From assembly GCA_038496445.1 (NCBI GenBank), contig JALMLS010000593.1, positions 248,001-312,000 of the forward strand: a stretch of 64,000 nt of DNA, in the 5' to 3' direction. Positions within the stretch are counted from its first letter, which is position 1. Every line of letters begins with the position of its first letter. A model generated the notes under the pieces. That model did not search any database. It had not been told where the DNA came from and saw nothing but the letters and a program-made list of their open reading frames with translations. Of this stretch, positions 24,942 through 36,547 are shown piece by piece. The DNA comes from Trichosphaerium sp. ATCC 40318 (taxonomy: Eukaryota > Discosea > Flabellinia > Trichosidae). A program made the position numbers and the translations under genes.

Positions 24942-26671
24942 TTATTTTACATAGAGTTCGTCTAGTTTATCTGTAACAAGTTTGCTCAAATCTCCAGTCA
25001 TATTCTTCTGGTGGGCTTCTAATGTGCCTCCGCCAATCTCAAGGAGCTTAGCATCGCGCCACAGTCTTTCTACATTGTACTCTCCAACGTAGCCGTATCC
25101 TCCCAGAGTCTAAAATGAGTTAGATAAAAAAAAGTAATAATTTACTCTACCTGGATTGCTCTATCAGCAACGTTCTTGCCCATTGTAGAACAGAACAATT
25201 TTACTCCATCAGAATCTACACGATCGCTTTGTTTAGGTGGAGAAAACAAGTCTAGCCTTTCAGCGACTTGGTATGTGTAACAGCGACCTACAGACATCAT
25301 TAAAAGACGAATGTTGAGCAACCTTACCAGCCATATATTCGGCATAAGAGTCTGCAATGTGTCGTTGAATTTGACCATATCTGTTTAGAGGCTTGCCGAA
25401 AGATGTTCGGTCACGAGAGTACTTGTTCATTACCTTTACCGCGTTAGCACAATATACTGGTAAATCTAACTTAGTGTTACCTCTACGCTCTCACGTGCAA
25501 TACCAAGACTCATAGCAGCAAGTCCAACGCGCTCAACAGCAAGATTACGCATCATACATGCTACTGCACCACCTTCAGTACCAACAAGTCTCTATAAAGT
25601 GAATAATAAATAAAACTGTCTCATTTTGTTTTTTTGGTTTTTTTCCAATTAACGTACATCAGCAGGAATCTTAACATTGTCAAAAACAAGCTCTGCTGTT
25701 GTAGATGCACGCATGCCTAATTTATCTTTCAATTTTTGTCCAAGTGAGAAGCCTTCATCATCTGTTTCGCATAAGAAATTACGAACTCGTAACTAGGTGA
25801 TAACATGCCTTTTTCAACAAGGAACAGAGAGAAATCGCGTGGACCCTCGCCTGTTCGTGCGTATACAAGAAATACGTCTCCAGTGTTTTTACCATCAACA
25901 GAACCGTTAGTGATCCACATTTTGGTGCCATTCAAGACGTAGGAGCTGAGGGAGTGTCAGTGGAATTTAAATTTTTGTCATTAAAGCCATTAATTACCCA
26001 TCCTCGCCTTTGACAGCCTTAGTCTTCATTCCAAGCACGTCAGTGCCAACTGCTGGTTCGCTCATACACATACCCCCAATGTATTCTCCAGTGCACGCTT
26101 TTGGTAGGTATCTACAACACGCGTGAGTGTAATTTAGGAGAGGTGTAGTACTTTTTTTTCTGTTCTTCGTTTCCATTAACAGCGAGGTTATGGACAAATA
26201 GCAAGGAATGTGCTAAATACGCCAAACAAAACCCTGGATCTGCTGCCTATACTATATTTGAGCGATTGTATGAGGGAATGTAGAATTTACCGATAATTCT
26301 TCATGAACAAGTGCTACCGCTGACGCGTCCATTGCAGAGCCACCATACTCTTCTTGTGCCTTTGTTAATGTCAGTTGAGTTATTAATTATGAAGATCATA
26401 CAGTAAGGCCTAAAAGCTCCAATTTGCCTAGTTCGCGAAACAAATCCACGTTGAACGTCTCTGTTTTGTCATTTTCTAGGGCTTGTGGCCGGACTTTATC
26501 ATCTACGAACGATCGTACGGTCTCACGAAGCTGTTCATGGTCGGTGGTAGGGTTAAATACGTCTTTTGTGACTCTTGTAACGCTAAAGGCTCTGGTGTAC
26601 TTGGTACAGCGCGTGCGCTTGCTTTGTGTGCGTGACGACGCGTAAAAACTTCTACAACCAGCTCTCAACAT
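24942..26671 (-). CDS. Mitochondrial acyl-CoA dehydrogenase (isovaleryl-CoA dehydrogenase-like)
   Basis: FAD enzyme oxidising acyl-CoA to enoyl-CoA and passing electrons to ETF. ATG 26671 gives a presequence [20 protein letters not shown]; the open frame upstream has no other ATG. Domain order is the N-terminal helical part ([20 protein letters not shown]), the middle part ([33 protein letters not shown]) and the C-terminal part ([40 protein letters not shown]). The usual catalytic Glu in the (Y)EGT motif is replaced by Gly (IGGGT), while a Glu is present in [14 protein letters not shown], where isovaleryl-CoA dehydrogenase has its catalytic base. That suggests a role in leucine breakdown, though the overall sequence is divergent. 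The stop is at 24942. Confidence 0.88.
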
Positions 26672-26743
26672 CAATTGTTTTAATTGTTTGAAAAATGGCC
26701 CTGCAGAAAACACAACAAAATTCGCTGCTTGAATGCGTAAATT

Positions 26744-27025
26744 TCAAAATAACCCTTTTGAGAGTCTCAATACACTGTTCAGTTGATCTCTGAGATACTC
26801 ACAACGCGTCACAACAGCGTTTGAGGCGTTAAATTGCTCTAGAAATAATTGGTAGTCTGTTTTGCGTTTTACAATTCGGTTGGTATTAATAACGTTGTAT
26901 TCTATGCAGTCGGTTATGTAGCTTTTATTTTTATCACAGAACTGTGATGATTTTATGATCACAACTGACGGAGCATGTTCACGCAAACAAAAATTTATGA
27001 CGTTTGCACGTCTATAGCTACACAA
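26744..27025 (-). CDS. Conserved-looking small ORF without ATG, unassigned
   Basis: An uninterrupted minus-strand frame of about 90 codons, ending RCEYLRDQLNSVLRLSKGLF. Composition is protein-like (KRKTDYQLFLEQFNASNAVV), but there is no internal or initial ATG, so a 5' exon would be needed and I cannot find one with matching phase. It lies between the acyl-CoA dehydrogenase and severin starts. It could be a small helical protein or a chance frame. Confidence 0.3.
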   Translation of the reverse strand: MCSYRRANVINFCLREHAPSVVIIKSSQFCDKNKSYITDCIEYNVINTNRIVKRKTDYQLFLEQFNASNAVVTRCEYLRDQLNSVLRLSKGLF

Positions 27026-27146
27026 ATACTACCCATTCGCGATACGTGAACAGCAGTTGATACACATATTTGTGACACGTTACAATCTTTGTGTTTTTTA
27101 TTTCTTTTCACCAAGCGCTAAACCGATCAAGCAACGCGTCTACATA

Positions 27147-28765
27147 ATGCTTAAAGCAAAGAAATTCAACCTCGCCGATTCTAACCTCTCCCTGTTTGGT
27201 TCTGATGTAGAAAAAAACGTACCTCACTCCTCTTTCTTTGCCGACGTTTACTCACACGTGTTTTAGATCAAGAAGGCAGCAGCAGAGAGTGAAGAAGCTG
27301 TACGGTTTTTTTTAGTTCCGTTGGGAATAGGAGCGCTAAAGACCTTTTAGTTCAAAGGAGCCGGAAAGGCACCTGGCCTTGAAGTCTGGAGGGTAGCTAA
27401 GTTCCAAGTGAAGCGTGAAGATAAAGCAGACCACGGTCAGTTTTACAGCGGCGATTCTTACAGTACGTGAATCACAAGCCTTTTCGTTTTAGTAACACCC
27501 CTTTGTACAGTCGTCCTCAACACCTACAAGAAAGGAGATGCTCTTAGATGGGACGCTCACTTTTGGCTCGGTACGTTATTCTCTAGATTACTTTTTGCTT
27601 ACTTGTTTGCATAGGAGAGTACGCCTAAGGATTCCGAAGCAGATTAATTAATTTAACGATCGTAGGTGCACAACTCAAGATGAAGCTGGTACTGCAGCGT
27701 ACAAGGTTCGTAATACCCTCAACGTAACTCCGTATACTAAATGATCTTTTTAGACCGTTGAACTTGATGATGTATTGGGTGGCGCTCCAATCCAACACAG
27801 AGAAGTCATGGGACATGAGTCCAAACTCTTCTTGAGCTATTTCAAGTACGCTAACGGCATTCATTCTACAACACTAATTATGTGAAAGGGATCCACCAAT
27901 TCGTATTCTCGAAGGTGGTATTGATAGCGGATTTACTCACGTAACTGCCAAGGAATACACTCCTCGTTTGTTGTGGATCAAAGGTCGGGTTAACAACGTC
28001 GTTGTCCGTGAAGTCGAAGCCAAAGTTGGCTCCATGAACTCTGGTGATGTATTCATCTACGATTGTGGTAAAACTCTCTTCCAGTAAGTTTATTTTTTGG
28101 TTGAGCCGCATGCTAACAAGAACATAGATGGAACGGTAAAAAATCCGGCGCAGCTGAGAAAGGAAAGGCACGTGATATTTTTTTTTTTTTTTTTTTAGCT
28201 GACTCTCTTCTTAGGCTGGACAACTCACTCGTGCTATCGATGATGAGCGTGGAAGTAATGTAGAAATTACCGTCATGGAAGAAGGTGATGGAGATTGTGC
28301 TGCTTTGTACGAAAAACTTGGTGGTAAAGCCGCAGATGTTCTTTCCAAGGACGCTGTACCTAGCGATAAGGAAGTAGCTGTGTCATTGTGCCTCTACAAA
28401 TTGTCTGATGAGAGCGGTAAGATGGAATTCTCCGAGGTTGCCAAAGGAAACGCCGTACGTTCATTAACTTTGATCGCTAAACTTTTCTTACAATGACTTT
28501 AGATTAAACGTGAAATGTTTGACACCAAAGATGCTTTCATCTTTGACTGCGGTCCAGAAATCTTCGCTTGGATTGGTAAAGGTGCCTCTAAGGAAGAGCG
28601 CAAAAAGGCCATCTTCTACGCTCATGTACGATCTTGTACTAATGACTAGTACTAACTTTAACACCACAGGAGTACATGGTTAAGATGTCTAGACCTCTCT
28701 TCACCCCTATCACCAGAATTCTGGAAGGCGCAGAAAATGAAGTGTTCGAGAGCTTCTTTCAATAA
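27147..28765 (+). CDS. Severin/fragmin-like actin-severing protein (gelsolin family)
   Basis: About 360 residues in three gelsolin-like domains, the size of severin, fragmin and CapG. N-terminus: [18 protein letters not shown], a typical severin-type lead-in. Domain 1: [47 protein letters not shown]. Domain 2: [38 protein letters not shown]. Domain 3: [20 protein letters not shown], ending [10 protein letters not shown]. Such proteins cut and cap actin filaments under Ca2+ control in the cytoplasm. One intron (28168-28214) has a GC donor. The stop TAA is at 28763-28765. Relatively GC-rich codons suggest good expression. Confidence 0.9.
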
Positions 28766-29504
28766 ATGGCTACTACCACAAGCCTGAAACAGGCGACACA
28801 AACATCAATAAATGGTTCTATCCTTTTGTAAATGATCTTTTTTTTTTCTCTCTTGATCGCAAAATAACTTGCGAAGTTATTTGTTATTTATAACGCAGTT
28901 GATGCAAAATATTGCTGTATCTTATTTATATTGCACGTGTTTACCAAGTGGAAACGAAATTACAGGCAACCTTCGCTACATTGCTTCTTGCAAAAGCATA
29001 GTACGTTTATATTATGCTTACTCAAGCGGCCTTATACGTCGAATGGAGGCCTTGTTGGCTTGTAGAAATTGATACTAGGCAACTAAACCAGGCGAATCAA
29101 CATTAATAAGGTGGTACATCCTTTTAGTAAAAATAGATCTTTTTCTTGCATTATCCGTTGCTTGAAGCGGTGGCAAGGTGCCACGTGTGACAGTTCATCT
29201 GTTTACGAAGTTGTTTTTTCGTACTCTGTACGCGCGATAAGTTCGGAAGTTCGATTGTGTTTGTTTACTTGCGAAGTAAAATTTTCGTGCAATTGTGATG
29301 CGCTAGTACAGATCTAAATGCGTGAAAAAGTATATTACACACATGTCCGTGGGGTTTATACAACTCTGACTGCATAGTACGGGGTTTTACGGATTAAGTG
29401 CTTTTATCCCTTTCCGGTGGTTCTAGTGTGGCGTATTCCTCATATCTTGATGGTGCTTTGGTGGAAAAAAGGTGTGGTGGATTTTTTTTTCCGTCATTTC
29501 GCGA
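28766..29504. other. Intergenic with a diverged duplicate of the severin 3' flank
   Basis: No convincing gene is present in 739 bp. Bases about 28788-28850 (AAACAGGCGA ... ATCAATAAATGGTTCTATCC ... GATCTTTTT) reappear in diverged form at about 29086-29145. Other short similarities (TTGCGAAGT at 28870 and 29270) fit a partial tandem duplication. The right end carries the promoter of the HAD_SAK gene. Confidence 0.5.
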
Positions 29505-30686
29505 ATGGTCGCGCTATTTCAGCAGAACTTGAGAACAATTAACCTGAGCAAACTCATACCGACGCCGCGTTCCCGTGATGCTTTCCCGAGCAGCTACAGT
29601 AAGAACCGCTACAAGCCAAGCACAGACAAAGAGAAATTGCGCTAAAAGGGATAAAGCTCGCTTGAATGTATTTGATTTTGGTACGGAGAATCTTTTGCGA
29701 ATAGGCTATTCACTTTTTTACTTTTACAGATGGCACAATATTTAGAAGTCCCGTCCCTTCGCTAAATATGTGGTCTGCGAACACCTTACGTACGTACTCG
29801 CTTTTAGCGCTCAGCTGCATTTATTTTCTGTTGTTCCGATTTGAGCCCGTCGTAATTACGGGAAAAGGAATCGCTGGAGTGACTTTAGTTAGTTTACACT
29901 TTCTACAGCAACTTTCCGATACATTTATCTTTTTTACGGGTTTTTCAGCCAACAAAACTTTTTTCTGACGCTCGGTTTAGAGAAGATAAAGGCGCCTACG
30001 CTATGTGGTGGCTTTGGATGGTTTCACAATAAAGTTAGCCTTGAACCACCTTACGTTCCGGAGACTCCAAGTGCACAGTGGTACAACTGGGATGTGGTAA
30101 AAGAAATAAAACGATCAATGAAGGATGATGATGCAATTACAGGTAAAAAAAAGCTCTCACGAGGTGGTTTACACTAAATTTCAACAAATTCTGATTTTCG
30201 GGTGTAATGGCAAAAAAAAAAAAACCACAAAACTTTCGCATAAAACTAACTTTAGTGAATAGTGTTGTTAACTGGCAGACCAAAAAATTTTGATAAGCGA
30301 ATACGCAGTATTTTGGATGCACAGGAACTGTATTTTGATCAATATATACTTAAGGATACTCGAGGTTGCACGCACTCTTTTAAAGAAGGTGCTGTATCTC
30401 GTCTATTGGAAGCTTATACATCAAAGGTATGTAATGCAGTACATATTAATTGTTTAAAGCCGGTTCCTTATGTATTTAGCATGTTCAAATGTGGGATGAC
30501 CGCGAATCGCACTGTAAAGCGTTTGACACCTATTTAAAAGAACATAATTCAATTGTATCCCATAGAGTTCATCACATCACAGATGGTTGCGATCAGTTGC
30601 CAGTTAACCTAGAGACAGATATCGTTCATTATTTGGCGCGATGCGTTGACAGGGAGCATTTAATCGAACCTGCACTTCAAATTTAA
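29505..30686 (+). CDS. HAD_SAK (Swiss Army Knife RNA-repair-like HAD) domain protein
   Basis: A HAD-fold protein. An intron with donor at about 29583 leads to RLNVFDFDGTIFRSPVPSLN, with the nucleophile motif DFDGT. Then follow GGFGWFHNKVSLEPPYVPET, PSAQWYNWDVVKEIKRSM, the motif VLLTGRPKNFDKRIRSILD, FDQYILKDTRGCTHSFKEGA and MWDDRESHCKAFDTYLKEHN, ending EPALQI (TAA 30684-30686). The order DFDGT, LLTGR, ThxFK, WDDRxxH is that of the HAD_SAK family, hypothesised from domain context to act in RNA repair; biochemical activity is not established. Start ATG 29505 (MVALFQQNLRTINLSKLIPT) is a reasonable choice but the first exon is weakly supported. Confidence 0.75.
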
Positions 30687-30986
30687 AGCACAACAACAAT
30701 TTTAGCTCATAAGCACCACTTGTACTGTATATAACCTTGTAACAAACAACCTTATTCCAATGTAAATTTTAATCTGGAAACGATCAGTTGAACCTCCGTG
30801 ATAGATTTATTACTCTGTACCATACAACGCTGTATGCTGGCTTACGTATACTGGTTTGTTAACAAACACAATACTCAATGTTGACTTTTAAAGCGCTAAT
30901 TTTTTAGTCATCAGCGAATTGTTTTGTACATTTTTGTTGTTGGCTGTGATCTACTCCCATACGTTACCACTTACACGGCAACAAAA

Positions 30987-33900
30987 ATGGATAAGGTTGG
31001 GGATAAAGCAGACGTCAAATTCAAAACTGAAGCAAAAACGCCCGCTGAGCTTGAAAAAATACGGCGTGAATACGAAGAGCAAAGGCAACGTCTAAAGCGG
31101 GAGCAAGAAATTCATAGGGCCCAACAAATACGTGCTCTCAATCAACAACGCGTATGTAGTGCTAAACTATTATTTTTAACCGCCAATAGGAAGAAAATGA
31201 GAGAAAGCGAAGGGAGGCTGTAAGAAAGGCTCAAGAGAAGCTCAAGGAACGCCAAGAATCTGCCAGGCGAAAATCTGTGTCTGTAACTGAGTGTCAACCG
31301 GCACCACACGTTCGTTCAAAAATTACACCTTATCAGGTCGCTGAAAGCGCAGGCGAGTCCAAACCTATTGAAGAAGACCAAAAAAGCGACGAAATTGGAA
31401 TTGAGGATTCTTTCGATGAAGACGAAGGCATCTACTTCTCTGGAGAGGATGAGAAGGAAAACTTTAACGCACAAGATTTTATAGCTGTGAAAGAAGAACC
31501 AAAGCAGTACGATGCTTGTTCTGAAGGTTCAGAGATCATTGACGTGAGCGACGACGAGGTTGACAACGAAATGAATGATGGTAATGCTTCTGATATGACT
31601 GATATTATTGAAGCTTCTGATGATGATATGGACCTTGACGCTTCTCAACCTCTTTTCCCTGATGATATACCTCTTGAGGACGCTGCACAACCCTTGTTCA
31701 ATAGCAAGGATGATATCACGTGTGGGAGTCAGGACACTCTTACAGAGTTACCTTCTGGGCGCAGAAAAAGAAAGTTTGAAGGCGATAATACACCAGATGG
31801 AACTCCTTGCAAAAAGATAAAGTACAGTACCTTTACATTGAAACTCTGAATTAACTCACGTATAGGACCGAATCAAAGGAATCTCTGAAAGCATCTATGT
31901 CATTTGATATGGGCGCTTCTCTACAGGCGTACCAGGAACGGGAAGAGCAGGAGCAGGCTACTCAACATCTACCTGACTGTGTTACACCTGAAATAGCACC
32001 TCCAGAAACAGTTGATGAAGTAAAGCAACGTGTTGATGATTTAGAAGATGAACTTGTTGATATTGCTTCTCATCTAGCGAAAGTCAGGCGAGAGTTAAAG
32101 AAGTTTTTTAGAGAGTTAAAAGGAGGTCTTGGTATTCGTAAGTGCTGGAACGAGACATGGTACGTTTGAAGTGTATTCACTTATTAAACACTTACACTAA
32201 CTCTATGTACAGGCGTAAGGATCTTTGTAGTATTGTAGATATGGTAAGATTTCTGATTTCTTTGTTTTTTTGATTTTTTTTCCTTCCGGCTGTTTTAATT
32301 AAATCTAGACCACCATGGCTTGTAAAGAGAGTATAATTGCTGTGGTTGGTGATACAGGATCTGGTAAATCAATGTTGTTGAACGCAGTACTGAGTGATCG
32401 CGTTGTACCAACTCATGGATGGAGTGCATGCACAGCTGGTGTCACAAAGGTAGATAAAATAACATCGATAAAAACTTTGTCTTGGACTGTTTATTTACTC
32501 TTTCCTAGGTGAAATATTGTAGGGACGATGCATTTACAGTGACAGCAGAGTTTATTACACAGGCAGAGTGGAAAGCCCGTACGTGTAGCGTATTTTTTCT
32601 TCTTGGTTTTGGTTTTGACAAACTCTCTTAGATGTGGCTCTGTTACAAGCTGATAATGCCAATAAGGATACTAGCAACTATACGGAAGATATGTTCAAGG
32701 CTTTGTTTGGTACCAAAAAAAAATTAATTAGAAAACACGTGATTCTAATTCAAATATGTAGGTACAGATAAACCTGAGGATCCAACTCGCTTACCACCAA
32801 AATTCAGTAGAAAATTGGGTACCAGTTTTTTGATATGTTTTTTGATTTAACGCTAATTGTCCGATTTATTAGGCGATGTTGACTCTCACAGATACCCTTG
32901 TCTCAACGAAAACATGAGGAAGTTTATTACAATGTATATTGATTCTGCACCTGGGGATGGTGTTGATCAGTACTGGCCTCTCATTAAAGAACTAACAATA
33001 AGCGGACCTTTTGACGTGTTAAAAGGAGGCATCACCCTTGTCGATTTACCTGGAGGTGCGTAACACCGCTACTAATGACACTTTCTAATAAGGTGGTTTT
33101 TTATAGTGAATGACTCTAATAGGGCTCGTGAGAGCGTTGCTAATCGATATATTGAACAAGCGGATTACTTGTGGATCGTTAACTCTATAAAGCGTATAGC
33201 AGATAGTAAGACTGTTAATATTATGGTCAACAAATCCTTGTCGAAGCATTTCAGACAGCAGTTGGTAATGAACGGTCTAACGGACTCTATGACGCTCATA
33301 GCAACACATGCTGATGAGTTAAACATTGGAGAAGCTAAAAGACTCCTAAACATACCTGCAAACGAACGTATATCGCAAGCTAAAGTTGCTTCACTCAGAA
33401 ATCGAGCTTGTAAGAAAAATATTACTAAAATGCTACAAAACGACTTCACCCAAGTATGGAATGATGAAAAGGGTAACAGAACAGTATCTGAAGAAGAATC
33501 GAAAAATAGAGAAGCCCTAATCGTTAAAAACGCTGCAAAGACACCAATTTTTACAGTTGGTTCAGTGAACTACTTGCAGTTAGTTGGTAGAGAAGAGGCA
33601 TCCGAGAGTCAGGTTTTTAATACAATGTCTGATATTGAGGCAACTGAGATACCAGCGCTTCAAAGAGAGTTATTGAAAATGGCTATAAAGGTCAAGGAAC
33701 AGCAGAAAAAAACGATATCTAGTCGATACAAGGTGAGTTTTTTTTTATACCTTCTTCCTTACTTTTTAATGTTGTTAAAAATTTTAGACTTGGCAGGACA
33801 CTATTGTATCTTCTTGTAATCCTGATGTCATAGAAAAATCACTTAGAGACGAGTTGATGTCTTACTTTGAAGACTGTAATTTTTTACAAAATGGCCCAGC

Positions 33901-35321
33901 AAGTTCAGTACGTCACGTCATTACGTCGTTGGCTGTCATTGAAAAAAGAGAAAATTAAGAATGTATTTTATCAGAAACTGATTGATTGTTTTAGATCATT
34001 AAGGAGTTCCTAGACAAAACGGTAGGTGAAGATTGTGTAGACCTTTCTTTGACAAGTTAGGTTATTCCTAATCGAAAGAGAGCAATTGATGATAAACTAA
34101 AAGCTGGGCGAGAAACAACAGAAGAAGCACTTGAGGAGGTAAAACAAGCATGGAATAAGATACATTGGAATAGTTTCAAGTCCGCAGTGCGTAAAGGAGG
34201 ACATCATGTCATTCAAAAGACGAAAACGCCTATCAATTTATCAATGGATCTATCTTACCATATGATGTCCCCTATTACAACTAGTTGGTCACAGTTCTGG
34301 ACCAAGGACTTACAGGTAAAATTAGTTAAAAAAAAACAAAAAAAATGCTTTATTCTGAGACTCACATAACATGTTACTTCATTTTTTTCACTCGAACTTG
34401 GTGTTCATTGTATAAGAGATTTATTAATATGTATTTTTTAGATTTATTTGCATGAGTTTGCTGAGCAGCTTGTGAAGAATATTGATGTTAATATTCATCA
34501 AAAAATGAACGAGAAATTAAAGAGAGATATTGATTATACAATTTCTTTTGCTACTTTCAATACTAGCTTACTTCATCATTGTAAAGAAAGAGTAGTGGAC
34601 ACATTGGATAGAATAAAAAACAAATATAGAAAAGTACGTTATAATAATGGCTCAAGGACTTCACGTGCAATTTTTTTGTTTTTTAGAATCTATAGGACCT
34701 ATCACTCTTCTTCTTCTCTTATTTCGTGAACCTACCTTTATTATTACTAGAATAAAGTGTAAGGTAGGTTCTTAGAGTGAGGGAAAGGAAAAGAGATGGG
34801 TTGAATGGACCAAATGATTTTCCGCTTTTTTTCTTGTTGATATTTATATTTTTGTTTTAGATTAATTTTATCATTCCTACTTTCATATCTGAGCAATTAG
34901 CTCAAGCATTTAAAGAAGCTGCCAAGATGAAAGGGAAAGGTTTATTAAAGAGAATGGTAGAATACTTGATAACTTATTGTAAAGAGCATCCAGAAATCTT
35001 TAGAAATGCGAATCAGACCTTAATAGAGTACGTCTTATTTTGTCTCACTTAAAGTCTTTATTCCCAAATACTAATCGTTTTTCAACAATAGTGAAATGGA
35101 TAGCGTATTTCAATTACTTGGGGTGGAGCTAGAGGCGTTATGGTTAAGATTACTAAAGTAATTATTGTTTGGTTTTTTTTTTCATCAGTGACATTGTTAC
35201 CGTATTTAATGATTCTAGGCTTGTTAAAGAACGATATCAAAGTATTTGGACGATAGATGAGACCATGGAAACAGCAAATAAAGAGAAATTACTTGGCATT
35301 ATTGAAAAATATGACGTGTAG
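30987..35321 (+). CDS. SLIP-GC (NUGGC)-like dynamin-family GTPase
   Basis: A large GTPase. The N-terminus is a basic coiled coil (ELEKIRREYEEQRQRLKREQ), then a long acidic region (31400-31700) and a nuclear-localisation-like GRRKRKFEGDN. A second coiled coil precedes the G domain. G1/P-loop GDTGSGKSMLLNAVL lies near 32350-32395; a switch region contains GWSACTAGVTKV; G3 is ITLVDLPG near 33035, followed by YIEQADYLWIVNSIKRIADS; G4-like is ATHADELN. The rest is helical (stalk). This matches the nuclear GTPase SLIP-GC family, seen in vertebrates and scattered fungi and protists, with roles studied only in vertebrate B cells. At least twelve introns are present; one near 34635-34860 is long and holds a strong hairpin. 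The stop TAG is at 35319-35321. Confidence 0.85.
34728..34771. repeat. Hairpin in a long intron of the SLIP-GC-like gene
   Basis: Perfect 11-bp inverted repeat (34728-34738 with 34761-34771) enclosing a second pairing TTTATT/AATAAA. The host intron is about 225 nt, several times the local norm. It could be an intronic structured RNA, or a hairpin bringing splice sites together. Confidence 0.6.
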
Positions 35322-35833
35322 ATCAGTTTGAAAACCCTTGTATTTTTAATAAATCACGTACACTACTATGCATTGCTACGTGTTAATTAGCCTACGCGCG
35401 TAGCATACTATTACGCGTTGCAAATACAAAACGGCGCAACCGAGAGAAACGCTCGCATTTCTCATAGCTTATTTCTTTGTAGATTGTTATCGGCAATTTT
35501 TGCTCCAACAGCAGGATGGTTAAGCCGCTATTGTTGCCTTCTCGCAAGTTTCACAGCCGAGATCCAAAGCTTGCAAGACGAGTTGTGGTAACGTTTCTAT
35601 GCGTGCTGTGCCCTTTATACGTTGGCGCGATAAAAAAACAGGAAAATACTGGCTTTGCCTGTCTAAGAGAATAACGGCTATGTTTATGACAAAAATACAC
35701 TTCAACACACGATATGCAACACAAGAAGGTTCTCAAAAGCACTTTGCCGGTTATGCAACCGGTACGACCGCCAACACCATTCATAGGTTACATCTAACGT
35801 CAGTAGAGCTTTATCAAACACATACTGGTTAAA
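35322..35833. other. Intergenic, possible small ORF, nothing firm
   Basis: A 512-bp gap. An ATG at 35517 opens a short frame, MVKPLLLPSRKFHSRDPKLA, that could be extended through a 50-nt intron. On the other strand a frame reads across 35551-35784. I cannot tell real coding from chance. The last 200 bp must include the MORN-protein promoter. Confidence 0.35.
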
Positions 35834-36391
35834 ATGAGTAAAACCAAAATGGTCAGTCCGAAAACAGCGGCAGCTATTGCGTGCACGAACAAGAGTCTAT
35901 CAACGAGCTTACGTCGTCCTAAACCGAAACAATTATCAACGACAGAGGATGGTATTCTATATACTTGTGAGTATGTTTCTGGCGTGAGGAATGGTAAGAG
36001 CGTAGCATCTAAAGATGGCACTACATTATATATCTGCAACTACCTCAACGACATGCTACATGGTAAGAAAGTGTGGTACTATGGTTCCTGTACGATTGTA
36101 GAGTACTACATGAGAGGTCTTTTACATGGACCAAGGATAGTCTTAAAAGGCAAAACAGTACTAGAATCTAGCTCGTATGTGAAGGGATTCAAGCACGGAC
36201 CAAGAACTTTGTTTTCTACTAGAGGTTGTAGAGTAAAGGATGAAAATTGGAGAATAGGCCAACGTAGTGGTGAATGGATAGACTACCATAGTACTGGGCG
36301 AAGGAGCTGTACAAAACTGTTTGAGGGTAACAAGCTACTAAGTCAGAAAAAACACGACAAATATGCCTATGTTCGCTCCTACTCTCCTTAG
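35834..36391 (+). CDS. MORN-repeat-like protein, single exon
   Basis: 185 residues from ATG 35834 to TAG, without introns, which is unusual here. After a basic N-terminus (STSLRRPKPKQL) come repeats of about 20-25 residues with the MORN-like pattern Y-x-x-G-x-x-(H/N)G: CEYVSGVRNGKSVASKDGTT, CNYLNDMLHGKKVWYYGS, EYYMRGLLHGPRIVLKGK, SSYVKGFKHGPRTLFS, ENWRIGQRSGEWIDYHSTGR. These are similar to toxin-antidote MORN variants and to eukaryotic MORN membrane-associated proteins. The function is unknown; a scaffold or membrane-lipid contact role is typical of MORN repeats. Confidence 0.7.
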   Translation: MSKTKMVSPKTAAAIACTNKSLSTSLRRPKPKQLSTTEDGILYTCEYVSGVRNGKSVASKDGTTLYICNYLNDMLHGKKVWYYGSCTIVEYYMRGLLHGPRIVLKGKTVLESSSYVKGFKHGPRTLFSTRGCRVKDENWRIGQRSGEWIDYHSTGRRSCTKLFEGNKLLSQKKHDKYAYVRSYSP

Positions 36392-36547
36392 AAATTGTAT
36401 GAAATAATAAAAAACCACTTAACAACCAAACATGCCACACGTGTTTTTTCTTTAACAGAAAGTTAATCGTTTTTATTTTTTTGATTGATGATGAAGTGAG
36501 AAGCAAGAAAACTAAAAATATTTTAATGTGTTGATGTTCTGGTATCT

